This document shows, in pieces, positions 58,969-64,000 of a stretch of 64,000 nucleotides of DNA. Within the stretch, counting starts at the first letter, position 1; each line of letters opens with the position of its first letter. Source of the DNA: Schistosoma haematobium (lineage: Eukaryota; Platyhelminthes; Trematoda; Strigeidida; Schistosomatidae); assembly GCF_000699445.3 (NCBI RefSeq), contig NC_067198.1:32516536-32580535 (forward strand), given 5' to 3'. The notes beneath the pieces are model-generated. The model was given only the letters and a program-made list of their open reading frames with translations. It did not search any database and was not told the origin of the DNA. The position numbers and the translations under genes are program-made.

Positions 58969-60251
58969 GAAAATAACTGTTTGCTAGTCTTACACTTGAT
59001 TATAAAAACATTTCAGTAGTTAGCAAAAAACTTAATAAAATGTTTGTCTAGTTTCATATATGATATTCATGAGTAGTATTTTATGTAAATAATTTCACTG
59101 TGATCATTCTGTGAATTGTCTTCTCAAATTCAGAATCAAGTCATTACCAAATAATGTAATGAAGTTAACTTAATTTTTTATTCAAGTATTGGGTTGAAAT
59201 TCTAAAGTTATTTATTTCTCCTTCATATCTCACTAACGAATACATGAAATTTCTTGTAGCATGAATAGTATCTCATACACTTAAAGTTAATTTAGTTGTG
59301 TTGGGCACAGATCTGACACAGAGAATAATTTATAATTGAATTAGAAAGTATGACATAAGTAGTAATGATTTTCACAATTTTTGTTTACAAATAGACTTAG
59401 ATTTCTATATCTAACTACTTTTGATTTGTAAACATTATCAATATGTAATATGGGAAACAATCTACTTTAGAAATGTTTCATAAGCATGTTGAGTTAAATA
59501 TAAATTTCTAACCAACTAAGCATATAGAAACATTATTTCCGCGATCGTTTTAAAAAGTAATCATGGGCTTATAGCCTAAGGGTTCAGTGGTATTAACAAT
59601 ATCTGTAAATCATTGAATTGGAATTTCCCGTAAGCTCATGAGGAAATCTACTCAGAACAAACCATATCAACGAATCTACTTTAGTTAATAATAGTCATAG
59701 ATCTAATAGTGAACAAAGTCATAATGAATTTTCTAATCTTCTGACAGAAAAACCTAACCTTCATAGCTTTGATTTTGAATGAGTTTTGTTACAATTTAAT
59801 CAGTTCTATAAATTGTTTGAGTTATCAGAATATTAAATGTTCGATTTTAGCCCAGCTCATTAGATGATTTGTGGTTGTTGTAAAGATCATTAGATCAATA
59901 GTATCATAAATTATTTGGTCAAGAATAATTAAATGCTTCTTACCTATTCAGTAGTTATCATTAAGTTGATTTTACATTGTATAAAGATTCACCACAGTTT
60001 CTCTTTATTTAGAAATTATTATTATTGAATTTATTATGAATATCATGGATACATATTGTTAACCATTGAGAGTTTTGAACTCAAGTAGATCTACATGATA
60101 CGGTGACACAAACTATGTTATCAAATTTTCATTATAATTGTATTCTGTATCTTTTCTAAAACTAATAAATATATAGCTCCATACGTGAGACTACAAATGT
60201 TATAAACATGGTTGACCATTTGTTTAATGATTCAAAATGAACAATGAAATA
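58969..60251. other. AT-rich spacer
   Basis: Nothing recognised. Confidence 0.4.
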
Positions 60252-60482
60252 TTCTCAGAATGGGTTTTGTGGAGATTTTTTTAAAAAGTTCATAGGTTGA
60301 AATCATGAGTCGATTGAAAGTAGACCACCATGAAAAACCTGGAAGCACTGGACGGCCGTTTCGTCCTAGTATGGGACTCCTCAGCAGTGCGCATCCACGA
60401 TCCCGCACCCCGCGAGATTCGAACCCAGGACCTACTGGTTTCGGGCGCGAGCACTTAGTCGCTAGACCACTGAGCCGGCATT
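60252..60482 (-). mobile_element. Hammerhead SINE family B, close to consensus
   Basis: Minus copy starting in the A-box region (GCCGGCTCAGTGGTCTAG on the minus strand), with B box GGTTCGAATCT, perfect ribozyme and complete 3' end at the left. The best-preserved family B copy here. Confidence 0.9.
60345..60390 (-). ncRNA. Hammerhead ribozyme, family B, perfect
   Basis: On the minus strand: GCACTG, CTGAGGA, GTCC-CATACTA-GGAC, GAAA, CGGCCGTC, CAGTGC. All stems pair without mismatch; the predicted cut falls between 60350 and 60351. Confidence 0.9.
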
Positions 60483-60935
60483 CATTTAATAATAAAAGAA
60501 ACAGGTCAAATTGAACTGTAGTCAAAACATTCCAATGATAATTTTACATTGCATCAGTCATAACATTATCTATTTTACTCAAACTTATATAAAGTTTAGT
60601 ATCAACGTAATAGGCTATGAATAAACAGGATAAACTAATTTCATCATGGTGACAGAATTGGTAAACTATTCATGTACATTTACATAGGTACATGAGAAGA
60701 ATTAAAATACGGATTAAATCATTTATTCATATTAGTTTCAGATTCCAAAATGAAATCAATAAACATATGTTTAATAAATAAGAAATTATCATGAGCTAAC
60801 ATCCATATGTGAATACAAATAAAGCGGTAAGAGCTTTAACAAAATGGATAGAATTCTATGATGTTTACATCAGATTAGTAGTAAGTGTATTTACATTATT
60901 GTAAGTCTCATCTTCGTCATATATTATTGTCTAAG

Positions 60936-61308
60936 TACTTACTTACGCCTGTTACTATTCATAGAGGAACAATGGCCGCTCACCAGCATTCTCCATCCAA
61001 ATCTGTGTTGCTCAATCTATTACACTTCTTTCCACTTACTATTCATTCTTATCATATCTGCTTCCAATTCCCGACACAGTATGTTCTTTAGTTTTCCTCT
61101 TTTTTGTCTCCCTTCAAAATTCCAAGTTATGGCTTGACATGTGATGCAGTTTGATGATTTCCTCAATGTGCGTCCTATCCACTTCCAACGTTTTTTCCTA
61201 ATTTCCTCTTCAACCGGAAGTTGGTTTGTTCTCTTCCACAGTAGGTTGTTGTTGATGGTATCCGGCCAACGGACACTCAGTATCTCGCGTAGACAATTGT
61301 TTATAAAT
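60936..61308 (-). mobile_element. RTE-type LINE 3' fragment
   Basis: Minus-strand pol C-terminus from the TTTATAAACAATTGTCTACG block to AACAGGCGTAAGTAAGT. Broken frame, no clear TSD. Confidence 0.8.
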
Positions 61309-61701
61309 ACTACTTACTACTATTACTTTAATCTATATTTATATAGTATGAAATTGTTTAATTCCTATTAAATACAATTTACCTGTATGTTTATATTCTT
61401 AATGATTGTCAAATTTTCCATTTTATATTTCGTGGTTTCATATAATGTTGTTGTATATACTACTTAAACTACTGTTTTCACTAGAAGAATAATTTACAAT
61501 CCTTAAACAACATCAAATTGAATGACTAATTCCACTGTTTAGACAATCAGAATTATTTAATATTCTCCAAAGTAATTTTTAATAAAAGATTAAAACTCTG
61601 AGAAAAATGTCTATCATATATCATAATTACAAGAAATGGATTCACATTGAATTAAGTGAACACCTAGAAAAATGTTCTTTTTTTTCATTTTACCACTACA
61701 G
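61309..61701. other. AT-rich spacer, probable intron
   Basis: Ends with the acceptor TTTTACCACTACAG. Nothing else seen. Confidence 0.4.
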
Positions 61702-61904
61702 ATACTTCAAATTCAAATAGAAAACAATTGGCCAGTGGTATTACTACATTGAATAACAATAATAAAATTATTCCAACAATTGTTGATAATGTCAGTACTA
61801 CAATTATTACTACAGCTAATAATAATACTGATAATGTAACAAGTAATATCAGTAATAATCATGTTAATAGTTATGAAAGTTGTTATTCTCAACCTAAAAG
61901 ACAA
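61702..61904 (+). CDS. Probable internal coding exon, Asn/Thr-rich
   Basis: Bounded by TTTCATTTTACCACTACAG and the strong donor GTAAGTTTATAA. It has 203 bases: two that complete a codon, then 67 open codons ending SYESCYSQPKRQ, so entry phase 1 and exit phase 0. The peptide is low complexity (runs of Asn, Thr, Ile, Ser) with no domain. The opposite strand is also open by composition, but lacks splice sites. The phase rules out direct splicing from 7829, so other exons must lie outside the window or be unrecognised. Asn-rich linker exons are common in fluke regulatory proteins; that is context, not identification. Confidence 0.6.
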
Positions 61905-62158
61905 GTAAGTTTATAAATGAATAAGAATTCATTATTGTTTCTATGATAACTTTATCAGATATTAAACATACAGAATAATTTGTTTACCTTTTCAATAAAT
62001 CACTTTAATTATACAATTTACCTTAAGATTTTATATAATTTGGCGTACATTATTTGTATCCTATGATTCAATATTATAAGTTGGAGCCTTACTTGTTTCT
62101 ATGCTGCATTATTTGTACAATTGAATAAAAGAAATTATAAGTGACCTAGAATAAGAGG

Positions 62159-62680
62159 GCCGCATTCCTACAATTCAAGAACATATGGAACTCAAAACAA
62201 CTTTCAACCAATATCAAAGTCAGAATCTTCAATACAAACGTCAAGGCAGTTCTACTGTACGGAGCTGAAACTTGGAGAACTACAACAACCATCGTCAAAA
62301 AGGTACAAGTATTTATAAATAGCTGTCTACGCAAGATACTCAACATCCATTGGCCGGATACCATCAGCAACAGCTTACTGTGGGAAAGAACATACTACCT
62401 TCCAGATGAAGAAGAAATTAGGAAAAAACGATGGAAATGGATAGGACATACATTACGCAAATCATCAAACTGCATCACGAGGCAAGCCCTACCTTGGAAT
62501 CATGAAGGAAAGCGGAAAATAGGAAGGCTAAAGAACACATTACGTCGGGAAATAGTAGCAGATATGAAAAGGATGAATAACAGCTGGAAAGAGCTGGAAA
62601 GGATTACCCAGGACAGGGTTGTATGGAGAATGTTGGTGGATGGCCTATGCTCCTTCACGAGGAGTAACAGGCGTGAGTAA
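62159..62680 (+). pseudogene. RTE-type reverse transcriptase, C-terminal fragment, frame open
   Basis: 173 codons without interruption from [16 protein letters not shown] to SNRRE and TAA. It has no start codon of its own. [24 protein letters not shown] and [12 protein letters not shown] are conserved. It lacks endonuclease and catalytic RT, so it is a dead but young copy. Differences from 9766-10461 (TTIVKKVQ against KAIIQKIQ) show a second RTE subfamily, the one to which the minus-strand copies at 6447 and 13182 are closer. Confidence 0.85.
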
Positions 62681-62687
62681 GTAAGTA
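62159..62687 (+). mobile_element. RTE-type LINE, 5'-truncated, with 11-bp TSD
   Basis: AGAATAAGAGG at 62148-62158 and 62688-62698 frames the insertion. It ends in GTAAGTAAGTA. It lies in what is probably the intron after the exon at 61904, in sense orientation. Confidence 0.9.
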
Positions 62688-62701
62688 AGAATAAGAGGAT
62701 T

Positions 62702-62705
<4 letters not shown>

Positions 62706-62732
<27 letters not shown>
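62706..62732. repeat. (AT)n microsatellite
   Basis: Thirteen or so AT units a few bases after the LINE insertion. Confidence 0.9.
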
Positions 62733-64000
62733 CAGTTAATTTGATTACTTATTCCAATACGATGTTAAACAGGATAATATGCAATAGATATTTTTTTAAT
62801 AACAATCGAAATATGAGAAATATGACTCATCTCAACATTTAAATAATATCGTAAGAAAACAATATGAAGAATCTATTGCCTTCTATTGCTTCTTCAACGA
62901 TTCAATGTCAAATATCAAATGATAAATTGTTGGCATGACATAAGTTGATGATTTTATGGATACTGAAATCTAGAGTTTAAATGTTATTACAAAAGAAAGT
63001 AATGTCAGTTAAGGAAATAGTGAAAATCAGCCTTCACTAGACATCTGTTTTTGTTTCAGTTTATTACATTTTTGCATTGTGTGCTCATAGCGACACAATG
63101 ATACGAGTCTGGATTAAACGTGGAGTTTCCTAAAGTTTTAGTTATGCACCATGGGTAGAGGCTCAAATATGTATAATCGATAACACTGATTAGAAAGTAA
63201 GCGAGATTACGAATTGACTTGATCTAAGAGATGTAGCATACCCTTCAAGAAATCAAAATGTCTTGAGTTCCACTTTTTGTCAAGTTGTAAGTGAACAAAA
63301 GAGCAGTTCGGTGTTTTCTTCTTAATAATCAGTCGTAATTTATAAGTGTGTAAAGCGACCGCTAAGTTGTTCAGGAATCCACATTTCGATCAGTTTGTCA
63401 CATGTTAAAAAACACCATTTGACTCCTTCCATTTCAGCAGCTACTAACTTTGACTATTCCTAACACAAACGCTGTACCCTAAAGTAGAGCTTACAGGTCA
63501 GCACTTTTTAAATGAGTTACATAAGTTTAAAATGCTAGAAAGAGTGCTGAAGCAAAATACCATTAGAAAGACAATTTCGGAAATATGAGTCATCGATTTT
63601 TAAACCAGTGGTTTAAAGGTTAATTTCTCGTTGCGAAACCTAGAGATCTTGATATATGTCATTGACGAGATAAAAACAATCAACTAGTGCCCTCTACTTT
63701 TTAACCATGTTTTAGCTGTCACCATTTGATGGCCAAAATCATCTACAATATTAAATAGTCTTTATAAAACCTCCCATACAGACGATAAATTTAACTATTT
63801 AGAGAAGGTGAAGTGCAACATCTTAAGACACTGATTTAATTTCATAAACGTAAAAGAACATTTCCAAATGAAAAAAACTTTGTTGAAATATAGTAAGTTT
63901 AGCTATACAGGTCTTTTCATAGGTGAAAATTTAATTACCAATCGCTAAAACCTGGCTTTATCTTATCGTCACCTGAACACATTATTTGTATTATAGATAA
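62733..64000. other. AT-rich spacer, probable intron
   Basis: A possible very old SINE-like stretch near 63600-63715 (CCAGTGGTTTAAAGGTTAAT) cannot be confirmed. Nothing else seen. Confidence 0.4.

Noticed and set aside
63600..63715. Possible ancient family B copy
   Set aside because: Only scattered similarity; not distinguishable from chance by eye.

Overview
The window looks like AT-rich nuclear DNA of a parasitic flatworm, most likely a blood fluke (Schistosoma or a close relative). The main reason is a repeat with tRNA-like pol III boxes followed by a hammerhead ribozyme (6962-7256), which matches the Smalpha hammerhead SINE/satellite known from schistosomes. Fragments of RTE-type and Penelope-like retroelements fit the same assignment. 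The exact species cannot be read from the window.

Protein-coding content is sparse. Three plus-strand exons look real: a start exon with a strong GTAAGT donor (7767-7829), a 3'-terminal exon with stop codon and close AATAAA (46633-47241), and an internal exon with good acceptor and donor (61702-61904). A weak alternative terminal exon lies at 9485-9583. The start exon and the terminal exon are phase-compatible, so they could belong to one gene with a giant, repeat-filled intron. The 61.7 kb exon is in another phase and needs missing exons or another gene. No housekeeping RNA gene, operon or CRISPR array is present.

Most of the recognisable sequence is retroelement debris. (1) Three families of small retroposons, each carrying a hammerhead ribozyme: A (Smalpha type), B (about 20 loci, unit about 380 bp) and C. 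Their stem I sequences differ, but each pairs with its own partner. At least eleven copies keep the catalytic core. (2) RTE-type LINE fragments with TAAG tails at ten sites. Two have open C-terminal frames and 11-bp target-site duplications; one of these carries a 391-base T-free, GC-rich tail. (3) A solo-LTR family of about 530 bp (five copies, two with clear 5-bp duplications), a second LTR-like family of about 300 bp, a Penelope-like RT/GIY-YIG relic, and smaller dispersed repeats.

The most unusual theme is architecture. Family B and C copies repeatedly occur as inverted pairs, always minus on the left and plus on the right, with 3' ends outward. Others are head-to-tail partial dimers. One inverted dimer has arms of about 285 bp sharing private mutations. 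An 82-bp perfect palindrome with a 14-bp target duplication sits inside one of the LTRs. Together these suggest retrotransposition of folded, snap-back or ribozyme-processed multimeric RNAs. That is inference; the inverted arms, duplications and ribozyme cores are directly visible.
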